A DNA stretch of 64,000 nt from Bdellovibrionales bacterium (GTDB lineage: Bacteria > Bdellovibrionota > UBA1018), in the NCBI GenBank assembly GCA_016786465.1, contig JAEUWC010000029.1, forward strand, positions 18,363 through 82,362, in the 5' to 3' direction. The translations under genes were made by a program, and so were the position numbers. Shown here piece after piece: positions 16,309-25,589 of this stretch. The stretch's first letter is position 1, and every line of letters starts with the position of its first letter. The notes under the pieces were generated by a model that worked only from the letters and a program-made list of their open reading frames with translations, was not told the DNA's origin and did not search any database.

Positions 16309-17079
16309 CTACCGTCGGCGACCGGGTTTACCGCGAGGGTTTTCCTGCTTCTGCTTTTTCACTTTCAAGGCCTTGCCGCCAGCCTGGATCTGTTCTTTGA
16401 CCTTTTCGATTTCAGAGACAAAGTTTCTATCCTGCGAAATCGCATCAAATGTTCGCTGCGCGATCGTTTGCCCCGCCGCTACATCCGACGGGTGATGAAC
16501 CCCCAAGACCAAGCGGCTATGTCCGATTTCTCGCCCACGATTCGAAAACGCGGTCGCGTTCTTTGTGAAGATCTTCGCAAGGACCAAGCCCTGCATGTAC
16601 CCTTGCGCCGCATGACCACTGGGGAAAGAATCGGGCGCCATCGCGTTTGGACCCTTAATCATCCCAGGACAAATTCCGACACCCGCAAGATTTCGGTCCA
16701 AAGGGCGCGTCCTTTTAAACGCCCTTTTTAAAACAAACGCCATATCCAGGGCATCAGATCCCGCTTTTTCGGCAATGGGTCTGACGATTTCGACGGCAGC
16801 TGCGGGAACCATGTCCCCAAAGAATGACGAAAACTTCTGATTCATTTCAGCCCTTGCCCGCACACACTGAGCCGCCGTCCGTGTCGCATGAAGCTGCTGA
16901 AGTTCGCGGATGTCCTTTTGGTCGGTTTCTGAACCATCCCCGGGGGGCGTCAGTCCAGCCGTGATTCCCGCGGTTTGATTGTGTTTCAGATAGAAATGCT
17001 GATCCTGTGCCAGGGCCGTGGAAGAAATCGCCAATGGAAGCCACAGAAACCCCCGTAGGGCCGAAGCTGTTAATTTCAT
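16309..17079 (-). CDS. Exported PAP2-family acid phosphatase
   Basis: Phosphomonoesterase of the vanadium-chloroperoxidase/PAP2 fold, probably periplasmic. The start is set at 17077-17079 (MKLTASALRG), which gives a clean signal peptide ending ALAQ; 39 further upstream codons are in frame but would add a soluble leader. All three active-site motifs are intact: KX6RP (KRAFKRTRP), SFPSGHA, and SRX5HX3D (SRLVLGVHHPSD). Length 256 residues fits class A non-specific acid phosphatases. The C-terminal tail is Lys/Arg-rich. A terminator separates it from the activator gene upstream. Confidence 0.88.
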   Translation of the reverse strand: MKLTASALRGFLWLPLAISSTALAQDQHFYLKHNQTAGITAGLTPPGDGSETDQKDIRELQQLHATRTAAQCVRARAEMNQKFSSFFGDMVPAAAVEIVRPIAEKAGSDALDMAFVLKRAFKRTRPLDRNLAGVGICPGMIKGPNAMAPDSFPSGHAAQGYMQGLVLAKIFTKNATAFSNRGREIGHSRLVLGVHHPSDVAAGQTIAQRTFDAISQDRNFVSEIEKVKEQIQAGGKALKVKKQKQENPRGKPGRRR

Positions 17080-17103
17080 ACTTGAAAGCCTACATGAATG
17101 AAA

Positions 17104-17134
17104 ACGGCCGGCAACGCTTTCGCATTGTCGGCCG
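17104..17134 (-). terminator. Intrinsic terminator of the 17222-18397 activator gene
   Basis: On the minus strand, stem ACGGCCG-ACAA / TTG-CCGGCCGT with a GC-rich loop, followed by TTTT. It lies about 90 bases after the activator stop. Confidence 0.75.
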
Positions 17135-17221
17135 TCTGTTTCTCGTTGTGCTTGGTCAGCCCTCTCAGCCCAATGAAAGGGCAAAGCAAAAGCCACTCAA
17201 TGCTTGATCCAATACAAACGC

Positions 17222-18397
17222 TTACTGACTTAGGGACGATCCAGATGACGATTCCATTTCATCGCCATCCATGTCCGATCCTGGCTTCTTAGCCGGAATG
17301 ATCATTCCGCGCTTACGAAGTTTTTCAACCAAGGTCGTACGATTCATCTGAAGAAGCTCGCTTGCGCGGTTCTTGTTGTTGTTCGTACGAGCCAATGCCT
17401 GGTCAATCAGGTGGTTTTCAAACGCTGCGACGATGTTTTTCAAATCGACGCCGATGTTTGGAAGAACCATGCGTGGGAATTCCCAGCCCGAAAGTGCGCC
17501 GTCGCCCTGCGGACGACCTTCTGCGTACTTTTGGAAAATCCGGTGCGGAAGATCGCCCAGATCGACAGTGCCTTGGCCTTTCAAAATGACCAAACGCTCC
17601 ATCAAGTTTTCCAATTCACGAACGTTGCCTGGCCAATCGTACGAAGCCAATGCTTCCATGATTTCGCCGCTTGGCGCTTCAACGTTGTGTCCGGTGACTT
17701 TGTTGAATTGCGAAACGAAGTGATTGATCAAGATCGGAATGTCTGACTTCCGTTCACGAAGTGAAGGGATCTTCAGAGGGATCACGTTCAATCTGTAGTA
17801 AAGATCTTCACGGAATTCACGATTCTGAACCATGGTTTCCATGTCGCGGTTCGTAGCAGCGATGATGCGCACGTCGACTTCGACGGTCTTGTTCGAACCG
17901 ACGGCTTCGAATTGGCGCTGCTGAAGAACGCGCAAAAGTTTAACTTGTAGGTGAAGTGGAAGTTCGCCGACTTCGTCCAAGAAGATCGTTCCACCGTTTG
18001 CTAGTTCAAAACGACCCACGCGGGTCTGAACTGCGCCGGTGAAAGCGCCTTTCACATGGCCAAAAAGTTCGGCTTCCAAAAGCTCTTCAGGGATGGCTCC
18101 ACAATTCACGATGACCAAAGGCTTGTTCGCACGAGCCGAAGATTCATGGATCGCCTTGGCGACCAATTCTTTCCCGGTTCCGCTTTCGCCCGTGATCAAA
18201 ACGGTTGAATCGGTCTGTGCGACCTTATCAATCGTAGTGAAAACATTTTGTATTGCCTGACTTTCCCCAACCAACGAGAAACGATTCGTGAGCATCAATG
18301 CTCCTCCTGCCTGTTCACTGTCCCCGGTCAAATGGGCCCCTTCCGCGTCTTCTTGACGTTTCGGGATTTTGACCAGTGTTTGGGCTGACCCATCCAT
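17222..18397 (-). CDS. Sigma-54-dependent activator, no receiver domain
   Basis: 391-residue AAA+ enhancer-binding protein. A short N-terminal region of about 40 residues has no recognisable sensory domain. Then come Walker A GESGTGKE at 70-77, GAFTGA at 117-122, FLDEVGELP Walker B, FREDLYYRLNVIPL, WPGNVRELENLMERL, and a C-terminal Fis-type HTH (NRASELLQMNRTTLVEKL). The tail is Ser/Gly/Asp-rich. All residues needed for sigma-54 activation look intact. It is monocistronic, between its own promoter and terminator. The target genes are unknown. Confidence 0.9.
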   Translation of the reverse strand: MDGSAQTLVKIPKRQEDAEGAHLTGDSEQAGGALMLTNRFSLVGESQAIQNVFTTIDKVAQTDSTVLITGESGTGKELVAKAIHESSARANKPLVIVNCGAIPEELLEAELFGHVKGAFTGAVQTRVGRFELANGGTIFLDEVGELPLHLQVKLLRVLQQRQFEAVGSNKTVEVDVRIIAATNRDMETMVQNREFREDLYYRLNVIPLKIPSLRERKSDIPILINHFVSQFNKVTGHNVEAPSGEIMEALASYDWPGNVRELENLMERLVILKGQGTVDLGDLPHRIFQKYAEGRPQGDGALSGWEFPRMVLPNIGVDLKNIVAAFENHLIDQALARTNNNKNRASELLQMNRTTLVEKLRKRGMIIPAKKPGSDMDGDEMESSSGSSLSQ

Positions 18398-18432
18398 AGG
18401 TGCGACACTCTTGTGAGTACCGCCGTTCTCGA

Positions 18433-18449
18433 GTGGTTATGAAAACCAC
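18433..18449. promoter_or_regulatory. Inverted repeat in the activator leader
   Basis: GTGGTT-ATGAA-AACCAC, between the candidate promoter and the start codon of the activator gene. It could be an operator for autoregulation or a leader hairpin. Confidence 0.4.
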
Positions 18450-18464
18450 CGTAGAACTAAAAAT

Positions 18465-18493
18465 AGGCTAAGCAAAACTTGCCGAGCTGTCAA
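18465..18493 (-). promoter_or_regulatory. Candidate sigma-70 promoter of the activator gene
   Basis: On the minus strand, TTGACA at 18493-18488, a 17-base spacer, and TAGCCT at 18470-18465. The -35 hexamer is perfect and the -10 is moderate. Confidence 0.5.
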
Positions 18494-18616
18494 AAATTTT
18501 GTGACAGGATTTTTTCGCTCGTTTCATGACGGTCGCCCCAATACACAGGATCCACTTAAAATCGAATTGGGCTAGAAACTGGCTATTTTTTTGACGCTAT
18601 TGACTGTTTCACAAAA

Positions 18617-19243
18617 CTACTTCAGCGCCAAAAAAACCATCCTCGAGATTTCCGAAACCGCCTGCCCATCAAAATTCGAATTTTCGTCGGCGACGACCAA
18701 TGAAATCAGCGCACCCACGGCGCCGTTCACTGCCACATGAATTCGAGCAGAAAGAACTTCGTCGCTAACCTCCGCCAGGTGGCCATTCTGAACCAGGAAG
18801 CTTTGAATTTTCGAACAAACCTGCCGACGATTTTCAATCACTTCGGGAATCTGATCCAAGACGACGCCTTGTCGATAAATGGATCGAAGCAAAGTCCGAT
18901 GCGAAAGACTGTCGTCAGCCAGCTTTCGAATGAAGCGATCGATCACGGTTTCCAGGGGCATCCCTTTTGCCCCTTCCAGGTGGCGTTCCAAGGCTTCCAG
19001 CTGATCATCCAGTCGACGCTGAATGATCAACCCAATCAGCGATTCTTTGTTGGGAAAGTACTGGTAAAGAGAACCGATGCTGACACCGGCAACTTCGGCA
19101 ATCCGATTCGTGGTCGCTTTTGAAAAGGGGCTGGACTTAAAAACGCGAGTCGCTGCTTCGACGATCGATTCGACCATCGACTTCGAGCGTTCTTGTTTTC
19201 CCTGATTCCTAGATTTTCCTTTTGAATTCATACGATTGGCCAA
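18617..19243 (-). CDS. TetR/AcrR family transcriptional regulator
   Basis: 208 residues. The N-terminal DNA-binding domain has the TetR pattern: IVEAATRVFKSSPFSKATTNRIAEVAGVSIGSLYQYFPNKESLIG (split: IVEAATRVF, TTNRIAEVAGVSIGSLY, QYFPNKESLIG), with the recognition helix VSIGSLYQYF. The C-terminal ligand domain is variable. A basic Lys/Arg/Ser leader precedes the HTH. It is divergent from the small exported protein at 19327, with 83 bases between them, so that gene is a natural candidate target. Confidence 0.9.
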   Translation of the reverse strand: MANRMNSKGKSRNQGKQERSKSMVESIVEAATRVFKSSPFSKATTNRIAEVAGVSIGSLYQYFPNKESLIGLIIQRRLDDQLEALERHLEGAKGMPLETVIDRFIRKLADDSLSHRTLLRSIYRQGVVLDQIPEVIENRRQVCSKIQSFLVQNGHLAEVSDEVLSARIHVAVNGAVGALISLVVADENSNFDGQAVSEISRMVFLALK

Positions 19244-19326
19244 CCCTTTTCAGGGTACTTCTGAAACCTGCCCCATTCAAGAATCGCGAGTTTCGACTGG
19301 GTGCGCATTCGATTAATTTCACGAAA

Positions 19327-19809
19327 ATGAAAATGATGACGTTGTTGGTCTGGGCACTATTGGAAACGACCGTTTGGGCAAAAGAACCCAGCGAGCGGTC
19401 GATTCACATCTTCACAACCCCGCTATCGGTATTGCTCGCTCAAATGCCGATCGGTGCCGGGGTGAAAGTTTCGGACGAATGGGTGATCGGCGCCAAAGTC
19501 ATCCCGGTGATTTCGCGCACTGTCCTGAGCGCGGGCGTCGAAGGACACTGGTGGTTTGGAAAAAAGGCGTTCGAACCGGGCTGGGTACTTTCACCCTTCT
19601 GTAGTTATGTACCCGAATACCAAACACCGATTACTGGATTGATGTTTTACCGGCACTGGACAAAGTCGGATGGACTTACGATTGGGCTGGGCGCTGGGCT
19701 TTCTCACATCGTGGGCGCTTCAAAGTCACTGCAGAACAACACCTGGCTTCGGCCATGGATGCAGGCCGTTGGACCCGAAATCGTCTTTCGAATGGGATAC
19801 GCCCTTTAA
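19327..19809 (+). CDS. Small exported protein, possible outer-membrane barrel
   Basis: 160 residues from ATG 19327 ([18 protein letters not shown], a signal peptide). Longer in-frame starts overlap the divergent tetR gene. The mature protein alternates strands ([49 protein letters not shown]) and ends in an aromatic/aliphatic residue pattern (IVFRMGYAL), as small barrel proteins do. No family recognised. Its TAA shares bases with the ung stop (TTAA). Confidence 0.65.
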   Translation: MKMMTLLVWALLETTVWAKEPSERSIHIFTTPLSVLLAQMPIGAGVKVSDEWVIGAKVIPVISRTVLSAGVEGHWWFGKKAFEPGWVLSPFCSYVPEYQTPITGLMFYRHWTKSDGLTIGLGAGLSHIVGASKSLQNNTWLRPWMQAVGPEIVFRMGYAL

Positions 19810-20498
19810 ACCTGAGCAGGCAACGACCAGTCAATGGGCGCCCCACCCTGGGCGGTCAAGATCTGATTGATCTTCGAAAAATGCCGGCAACCCAAGAAAC
19901 CTCGATGTGCAGACAGCGGGGATGGATGGGGTGATTTCAAAATATGGTGTTTGGTCGTATCGACAAATCCACATTTCTTTTGGGCGGGACTTCCCCAAAG
20001 AACAAAGATCAAACCTGACTTTTGTTCATTCAAGACCTGAACGACACGGTCCGTGAAGTTTTCCCAACCTTTTTGGTGGTGTGACCCCGCCTTGCCCGCT
20101 TCGACAGTCAATGTGGCGTTCAAAAGCAGGATTCCTTGCTTAGCCCAAGACGTCAGGTAGCCGTGCTTGGGAATCTCAAAACCCACATCGGCCTTCAATT
20201 CCTTGTAAATATTTTGAAGCGAAGGTGGAACAGGCACGCCCGGTTTAACCGAAAAGCAAAGCCCGTGCGCTTGACCCGGACCATGGTACGGGTCCTGTCC
20301 CATGATCACGACACGGACTTGATCAAATGGTGCATGTGAAAAGGCTGAAAAGATTTCGTCGCCCTTGGGGTAAACGGTTTTACCCAAGGCCGCCTGTTCT
20401 TTCAGAAAGGACCTTAGGCCCTGCATGTAGGGCTTTTCAAATTCAGGCCCAAGCCGGCTTTTCCAGCTTTCTTCTAAACGAATTTCAGGATGGCCCAT
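19806..20498 (-). CDS. ung: Uracil-DNA glycosylase, family 1
   Basis: Removes uracil from DNA as the first step in base-excision repair. 230 residues with the water-activating motif GQDPYHG (catalytic Asp69), the LLLNATLTV segment, and the DNA-intercalation motif [10 protein letters not shown] with His192. The start overlaps the end of the upstream small membrane-protein gene by 25 bases, which suggests coupling. Confidence 0.97.
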   Translation of the reverse strand: MGHPEIRLEESWKSRLGPEFEKPYMQGLRSFLKEQAALGKTVYPKGDEIFSAFSHAPFDQVRVVIMGQDPYHGPGQAHGLCFSVKPGVPVPPSLQNIYKELKADVGFEIPKHGYLTSWAKQGILLLNATLTVEAGKAGSHHQKGWENFTDRVVQVLNEQKSGLIFVLWGSPAQKKCGFVDTTKHHILKSPHPSPLSAHRGFLGCRHFSKINQILTAQGGAPIDWSLPAQV

Positions 20499-20656
20499 AA
20501 CAACGTTCCAGCCAGGCTGAGCCCAAAAAGCACCCAGAAAAGAGCTTGGGACGTTCCAGCCTTATGGCGCTTTTTGTACGAAATCGCTTGCTCAAGAAAA
20601 ATGAAGGCGAGCGGGATCGTCACGAACGGTGTGTACTTGGTCAGGAATGCTTCCAT
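20474..20656 (-). CDS. Small two-helix membrane protein
   Basis: 60 residues with two hydrophobic segments, about 8-25 ([18 protein letters not shown]) and 39-58 ([20 protein letters not shown]), joined by a basic loop (YKKRHKAG). It lies between metK and ung on the same strand and overlaps the ung start. No family recognised. Confidence 0.65.
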   Translation of the reverse strand: MEAFLTKYTPFVTIPLAFIFLEQAISYKKRHKAGTSQALFWVLFGLSLAGTLLWAILKFV

Positions 20657-20666
20657 GAAGTCAAGC

Positions 20667-21833
20667 CTAGCGGATGGACTTCAACGCGGCAACTTGATCT
20701 GTCTTTTCCCAGGTGAAATCCGGGTCGTTGCGTCCAAAATGTCCGTATGCGGCCGTCTTCGAATAGATGGGGCGTAGCAAGTTCAAGGATTCAATGATCC
20801 CGGCTGGGCGAAGACTAAAGACTTCGCGCGCAGCAGCTTCTAGCTTTTTCAATTCCACTTTTTCGGTTCCAAAGCCGTTGACCATCACGCTGACGGGTTC
20901 GGCCACGCCGATGGCGTAAGCCAATTGAACCAAGCAACGATCAACCAAGCCAGCTGCCACCAGGTTTTTTGCTACATAGCGACCCATGTAACAGGCCGAA
21001 CGATCGACTTTCGAAGGATCTTTTCCGGAAAAAGCCCCGCCACCGTGTGCGCCGTGGCCACCGTAAGTATCGACGATGATCTTACGACCCGTCAGTCCGC
21101 AATCGCCCATCGGTCCGCCGATGACGAAACGTCCAGTGGGGTTGATGAAGAATTTGGTCTTTGAATCCATCAGATTCGCGGGAACCACTTTCTTCACGAC
21201 TTCTTCGATCAAGGCTTCTTGAATTTTCTTATGACTAATTTCTTCGTCATGCTGTGAACTGACAACGATGGCGTCCACGCGCTTGGCAACACCGTTTTCG
21301 TATTCAATGGTGACTTGCGTTTTTCCATCTGGGCGCAACCAAGGTAGCGTTCCATCTTTGCGAACCGCACTTAGGCGATAGGCCAGCTGGTGGCTCAGGT
21401 CGATGGTCAGCGGCATCAGGTTTTCGCTTTCACGAACGGCATAACCGAACATGATGCCTTGGTCGCCGGCGCCTTGTTCGCGCTGGTTGTGAATGCCCGC
21501 ACCCACCGTTACGCCTTGAGAAATATCCGGCGACTGTCGGTCCAAAGTGACCATGACCCCGCAGGTCTTGTAATCAAACCCTTTGTCCGAAGAATCGTAG
21601 CCAATCTTCTTCACGGCTTCGCGTGCGACATTGGCGTAGTCGACTTTTGCGTTGGTGGTGACTTCGCCGGCGACGACGATCAAGCCCGTCGTGACCAGTG
21701 TTTCACAAGCGACGCGAGCTTTAGGATCTTGGGTCAGAATCGCATCCAAAACCGCATCAGAAACCTGATCGGCGATCTTGTCTGGGTGACCTTCAGTGAC
21801 GGACTCGGAAGTAAAAAGGTAGTTGCCGGCCAT
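20667..21833 (-). CDS. metK: S-adenosylmethionine synthase
   Basis: Makes S-adenosylmethionine from ATP and methionine. The start at 21831-21833 gives [19 protein letters not shown], the standard N-terminus; in-frame codons further upstream are a shadow of the small basic gene at 21844-21969. Intact motifs include [34 protein letters not shown] (split: [22 protein letters not shown]), and YGHFGR near the C-terminus. Length is 388 residues, normal for MetK. It begins 10 bases after the small basic gene and is probably co-transcribed with it. Confidence 0.98.
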   Translation of the reverse strand: MAGNYLFTSESVTEGHPDKIADQVSDAVLDAILTQDPKARVACETLVTTGLIVVAGEVTTNAKVDYANVAREAVKKIGYDSSDKGFDYKTCGVMVTLDRQSPDISQGVTVGAGIHNQREQGAGDQGIMFGYAVRESENLMPLTIDLSHQLAYRLSAVRKDGTLPWLRPDGKTQVTIEYENGVAKRVDAIVVSSQHDEEISHKKIQEALIEEVVKKVVPANLMDSKTKFFINPTGRFVIGGPMGDCGLTGRKIIVDTYGGHGAHGGGAFSGKDPSKVDRSACYMGRYVAKNLVAAGLVDRCLVQLAYAIGVAEPVSVMVNGFGTEKVELKKLEAAAREVFSLRPAGIIESLNLLRPIYSKTAAYGHFGRNDPDFTWEKTDQVAALKSIR

Positions 21834-21843
21834 GGTCTTAATT

Positions 21844-21969
21844 TCAGTCTTGGTGAATGGGGAACTTCGGGGTCGTTCCTTTGTTTTGTTCGCGGCGTTT
21901 ACGGATTTTGCCTTTACGGGCTTTGCGGACTTTGCGCGCAATCTTTGTCTTCATTCGACGTGATGGCAT
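21844..21969 (-). CDS. 41-residue highly basic protein upstream of metK
   Basis: A short gene read on the minus strand from ATG 21967-21969 to TGA 21844-21846. It starts [20 protein letters not shown], continues with [11 protein letters not shown], and ends [10 protein letters not shown]. About 17 of the first 30 residues are Lys or Arg. A good GGAG lies five bases before the ATG. The size and composition resemble small ribosomal or RNA-binding proteins, but I cannot assign a family. The tight spacing to metK (10 bases) argues for a real, co-transcribed gene. Confidence 0.7.
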   Translation of the reverse strand: MPSRRMKTKIARKVRKARKGKIRKRREQNKGTTPKFPIHQD

Positions 21970-22033
21970 AGGTGCTCCATGATAACCGGGACCGGTGAAA
22001 CCGTTCCGAGCGTGTTTGATGATTTGAAGGGAT

Positions 22034-22063
22034 CGTTTAGCTTTTCTGGATCAAGATTGTCAA
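22034..22063 (-). promoter_or_regulatory. Candidate promoter of the small basic gene and metK
   Basis: On the minus strand, a perfect TTGACA at 22063-22058 is followed, 17-18 bases later, by CTAAAC/TAAACG, a weak -10. The leader to the first ATG is about 65 bases. I do not recognise a SAM riboswitch in it. Confidence 0.4.
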
Positions 22064-22091
22064 CGGCTTAGAAGTTGCTGAAGCGGACAGC

Positions 22092-23516
22092 ATGCGATTA
22101 CCCCTGCTTCTTGGAATCGGCCTAGTTTTCGGAATAAACCACGCATTAAGTCAGGAATCTGCACCCCTGCTTTTGGGGATCGGCGAGCAGCGGTTTCTCG
22201 CCATCCCAGACCTAAAAAAGTATTCGCTTGGGTCGCGGAAACTTCGCGCCACAACCCTGAATCCCACCGAAACCCAGGGACGCGGAATCCTGGTCCAGGC
22301 GATCGAAGCCGGGGCGGCCAATCTGGTCATTCAACATTTAGACGGTCGGACCGAAAAAAGGACGATCTGGGTTCAGAAAACACCCTGGGTGGAAACGAAG
22401 CCGACCTTGCTCAGAGCCCTTCAGGACCTTCGTGAAACGGAAATCTTTTGGATTCCCCAAGGGGCCCTGATCCGAGGCGAACTACAAAGCTGGGAAGAAG
22501 CTAAAAGGATTGAAGACCTAAAGAAGGCTTTTCCCAAGGAAGTCTTGGATGAAACGACGCCATCCCCCCAATACGTGATCGGGGCCAGGACCCGATTGGA
22601 CGCCTATCTGAAGGACCAAGAACTTGATTTTCTGCAGCTGAAATCCGAACCCGACCGAAATCGCTTTTGGGGTCTTTGCCCCAGCCGGGCCCTTTGCGAT
22701 CGCGTGCAAAAGGACCTACGTAAACTTGACCCCCGAATCGACTGGCAGCTTTCAAGCTTAGGATCGGACGATCCCACCGTCTTGTTTAAAGTCTTTCTAT
22801 TGGAAGTCGCGCGAAACCAAACCCAGGAAACCGGGGTGAGATGGCCGGGGTCGTGGCCCCTTCTTAAAGGAAAAAACGCGGCTGATTTAGAAGTTTCGCT
22901 TCGGGCTTTGGAAAAAGGCGGCGACGCCCGAATTCTGTCTCAACCCGAAGTCGCTGTGCGCATCCCCGGCGAAGCAGAACTATTTTCCGGTGGAGAGCTT
23001 CCGATTCGGACATCGGCTCAGTTTTTTTCCAACATTCAGTGGAAGTCATTTGGACTGTCGTTGAAATTGAAGGTTTTAGAAACCAACGGTAAGAAAGTCC
23101 GGTTGGAAATCCAAACCGAAGTCAGTCATTTAGCGCCGGGAATTGGGGAAGACCCGGCTCCGGGGCTAGACGCAAATCGGCTTAAAACCCAGGTCGATGC
23201 GGAATTTCACGAACCGCTTTTACTTTCCGGACTTCTGAAAAAGACCTTTCGAAAGCAACGCGAAGGCATCCCCTTCTGGTCTCAGATTCCTTTAATTGGG
23301 CCTTTGATTTTCGGATTCGGGTCAAACACCGAAGAAGAAGCGGAACTGGTCGCGATCCTGGTTCCGTCACCCATCCAACCCCGACCCAATCTTCCGCAGG
23401 GGTGGACCAGGATTCAGGCTCCTTTAGGAAAAGCACCTGCGGCCCGAAACTACCTTCGTGAAAGCGAAATCGACGCGCTTTTACAATCACCCGAGTACCC
23501 CTGGAATGCATTTTAG
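22092..23516 (+). CDS. Tad/type II-type secretin (CpaC/RcpA-like)
   Basis: Outer-membrane channel of a Tad-type pilus or type II secretion system. 474 residues with a signal peptide (LLLGIGLVFGINHALS). The N-terminal domain, with GEQRFLAIPDLKKYSLGSRK and GAANLVIQHLDGRTEKR, resembles the CpaC N-terminal pilus-assembly domain. The C-terminal half has the secretin core: RILSQPEVAVRIPGEAELFSGGE (split: RILSQPEVAVRIPG, EAELFSGGELPI), FGLSLKLKVL, and IPLIGPLIFG. It overlaps the next gene by 11 bases. Confidence 0.85.
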   Translation: MRLPLLLGIGLVFGINHALSQESAPLLLGIGEQRFLAIPDLKKYSLGSRKLRATTLNPTETQGRGILVQAIEAGAANLVIQHLDGRTEKRTIWVQKTPWVETKPTLLRALQDLRETEIFWIPQGALIRGELQSWEEAKRIEDLKKAFPKEVLDETTPSPQYVIGARTRLDAYLKDQELDFLQLKSEPDRNRFWGLCPSRALCDRVQKDLRKLDPRIDWQLSSLGSDDPTVLFKVFLLEVARNQTQETGVRWPGSWPLLKGKNAADLEVSLRALEKGGDARILSQPEVAVRIPGEAELFSGGELPIRTSAQFFSNIQWKSFGLSLKLKVLETNGKKVRLEIQTEVSHLAPGIGEDPAPGLDANRLKTQVDAEFHEPLLLSGLLKKTFRKQREGIPFWSQIPLIGPLIFGFGSNTEEEAELVAILVPSPIQPRPNLPQGWTRIQAPLGKAPAARNYLRESEIDALLQSPEYPWNAF

Positions 23517-24441
23517 TAGCTGGATTCGAAGCGAACTTTGCCGAGCAGGCGTCACCGACCTTTTGATCAACGGAAACCGTTCTGCGTTTCGTGATGAAGG
23601 CAATGGTTTACGCGCGATTGAAACGCCCGAACTGAAGCCCGACGAAGTTCGAACCTGGGCCCTTTCCAAAATGAGTGAAACAGGAAAGGCCTGGGACGCG
23701 CGATTTCCATTCGTCGACCTAAGCTTTGTTGAAAACGAAAACCCCTGGCGGATGCATTTGGCCTTCGCACCCATGACCGAAATGGGAATCTTGATTTCGC
23801 TTCGACGGCTTCGTCGGGAAACCCATCGACAGGCCGGCGATGCGCGCTGGGGAAGTTCGCGATTTTGGGAAATGCTTCTTGGAATTTTAGAGCGAAAGGA
23901 AACGCTATTGATTTCGGGGTCAACGGGCAGCGGAAAAACGACGTTGATGAACGACCTTTTGACCCGAATTCAACCCACCGAACGGATTTTGGCCCTGGAA
24001 GACACCCGAGAACTGGATCCGGACCACCCCCACTTTCTAGCGCTGGTATCCAGGACTGCGAATGCCGAAGGTCAGGGGGAAGTGACGCTCAGGGATCTAT
24101 TGAAGCAGTCGCTTCGAATGCGTCCGGACCGAATCGTGGTGGGCGAATGCCGGGGTGCCGAAGTCCTTGAGCTTTTGCAGGCCTTGAACACCGGCCATCG
24201 GGGAACGCTTGCGACCTTGCACGCCAACAGCCCACGGGATGCCCTAAGAAGACTGGAATGGATGGCCCTTCTTCATGGGGGATCGCAGGTCCCTATCCAA
24301 GTCATTCGTGAGCTGATTGCCACGGGGATTCAGTGGGTCGTGCAGATTGGGCGAACGACCCAGGGGCGGGAAATCGAAGACCTTTGGAAAGTCGAAGGCC
24401 GAGAAGGAGACGCCGTGCTTATGCGCAGGGCATTGCCGTGA
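23506..24441 (+). CDS. cpaF: Type II/IV secretion ATPase, CpaF/TadA family
   Basis: Hexameric ATPase driving Tad-type pilus assembly or secretion. 311 residues from ATG 23506. Motifs: Walker A GSTGSGKTTL, the Asp box ILALEDTRELD, Walker B RPDRIVVGECRG, and the LHANSPRDALRRLE segment, which is typical of CpaF. It lacks most of the N-terminal domain that usual 450-residue CpaF proteins carry. It overlaps the secretin stop and is followed by an overlapping unknown gene. Confidence 0.9.
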   Translation: MHFSSWIRSELCRAGVTDLLINGNRSAFRDEGNGLRAIETPELKPDEVRTWALSKMSETGKAWDARFPFVDLSFVENENPWRMHLAFAPMTEMGILISLRRLRRETHRQAGDARWGSSRFWEMLLGILERKETLLISGSTGSGKTTLMNDLLTRIQPTERILALEDTRELDPDHPHFLALVSRTANAEGQGEVTLRDLLKQSLRMRPDRIVVGECRGAEVLELLQALNTGHRGTLATLHANSPRDALRRLEWMALLHGGSQVPIQVIRELIATGIQWVVQIGRTTQGREIEDLWKVEGREGDAVLMRRALP

Positions 24442-25505
24442 CTGGATTTCCACGGTACGTTAGTTCGGAAATGACCGAAATGACTTCAGTTCTTGGCATC
24501 GAGCCCGTTTGGACAGCACTGGACGAAGACGCCAAACGCTACAAGGGCTTCATCGAATCTTGGACCGTGAATGTCGTCGACCCAAAAGACGGCCGCTCGC
24601 TTTGGATTCGCCTGAACTTACTTTCCAGTACCAACGGTTTTAGAAAAGTCTGCGAAGCCTGGGTCATTGCTTCACACCGAAAAGCAACCAAAGAAGTTTC
24701 CAAGATTGCGATGAAGCAAGGGTTTGATCTTTCGCAGTTCAAATCCAATGGAACACAAGTTCAAGTGGGCAGCTGCGAACTGGGGCCAGGCTTCTGCAAG
24801 GGCAGCGTCCTTTCCAAAGGCCGACAGATTCAATGGAATCTGAATTGGAAGACTCGGCAAAATGCGGCGTTTAATTTCGTTCCTGCTCCGCTTGGAAAGC
24901 TGGGACTGGTGTCGCAGCAGTGGGGTTCACCCGAAAGCGATCTGGAAGTTCAGGGTTCGTCGAGCCTGGATGGCGAAGAAGTTCAGTGGAAAACCGCCCA
25001 TGGCAGCCTTTCGCATCGATGCGGGTTTCAAGAATGGAATAGTTGGGTTCGCTGTCATTCGAATTCCTTTACGACCGAAAAAGGTGAACCGGTCGACACG
25101 GTATTTGAAGGCTTTAGCGGAAGAATTGCGTTGCCCGTTGGGCTTCCAGGTCCACGGATTCATTCGGCCTGCCTGATTTACCAAGGAAAGCGTTACGAAT
25201 TTAATTCCATCTGGGAATCGCTTCGAATGCGATCACAGTCGACGGCGAATCGCTGGAACTTTGAAGTGGAACGAGACGATCTGCGCTTTCGAGGCGAAGC
25301 CATCGCCGAAAATCGCGATTTTGCCGGCATCACTTATGAAGATACCGACGGGTCGCTACTTTATGGATCGCATTCAAAACTGGCGAACCTAACCCTTTGG
25401 ATTTATCGACGCGGAAAACTAGAGCAGACTTTGGTTTCAAACGGAACCGCTTCGCTTGAAATCGTGGATCGCAGCCGAAATCCTTACGTTCAGTTTGGAT
25501 TCTAG
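24438..25505 (+). CDS. Unknown soluble protein in the Tad-like operon
   Basis: About 355 residues from a GTG that overlaps the cpaF stop (GTGA); an ATG at 24471 is an alternative. There is no signal peptide or membrane helix. It is rich in Trp, Ser and Gly, with segments such as WKTAHGSLSHRCGFQEW and FEVERDDLRFRGEAIAEN and an aromatic C-terminus (NPYVQFGF), suggesting a beta-rich fold such as a lipocalin- or cyclase-like barrel. I do not recognise a family. Overlap with cpaF suggests a functional link with the secretion genes. Confidence 0.65.
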   Translation: MTGFPRYVSSEMTEMTSVLGIEPVWTALDEDAKRYKGFIESWTVNVVDPKDGRSLWIRLNLLSSTNGFRKVCEAWVIASHRKATKEVSKIAMKQGFDLSQFKSNGTQVQVGSCELGPGFCKGSVLSKGRQIQWNLNWKTRQNAAFNFVPAPLGKLGLVSQQWGSPESDLEVQGSSSLDGEEVQWKTAHGSLSHRCGFQEWNSWVRCHSNSFTTEKGEPVDTVFEGFSGRIALPVGLPGPRIHSACLIYQGKRYEFNSIWESLRMRSQSTANRWNFEVERDDLRFRGEAIAENRDFAGITYEDTDGSLLYGSHSKLANLTLWIYRRGKLEQTLVSNGTASLEIVDRSRNPYVQFGF

Positions 25506-25514
25506 ACCCCGGCT

Positions 25515-25589
25515 TCAAAGGCCGATCCCATCGATCAACGCGGTCAGAAGAATTCCCCAAGCCATCCACTGAAAAAAGGTCAGATTCAT
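25515..25589 (-). CDS. Possible 24-residue hydrophobic peptide after the TadB/C-like gene
   Basis: Its ATG overlaps the stop of the upstream T2SF gene (ATGA). The peptide reads MNLTFFQWMAWG then ILLTALIDGIGL, a single hydrophobic helix. The coupling signal supports it, but the size makes chance likely. Confidence 0.3.
   Translation of the reverse strand: MNLTFFQWMAWGILLTALIDGIGL

Noticed and set aside
21970..22091. SAM riboswitch upstream of metK
   Set aside because: The short leader has only small GC-rich stems and none of the SAM-I core motifs; there is no gene other than the basic ORF between it and metK.
22186..22206. GGCGAGC...CTCGCC match resembling the palindromic element
   Set aside because: The loop and spacing differ, and it lies in conserved secretin coding sequence; probably chance.
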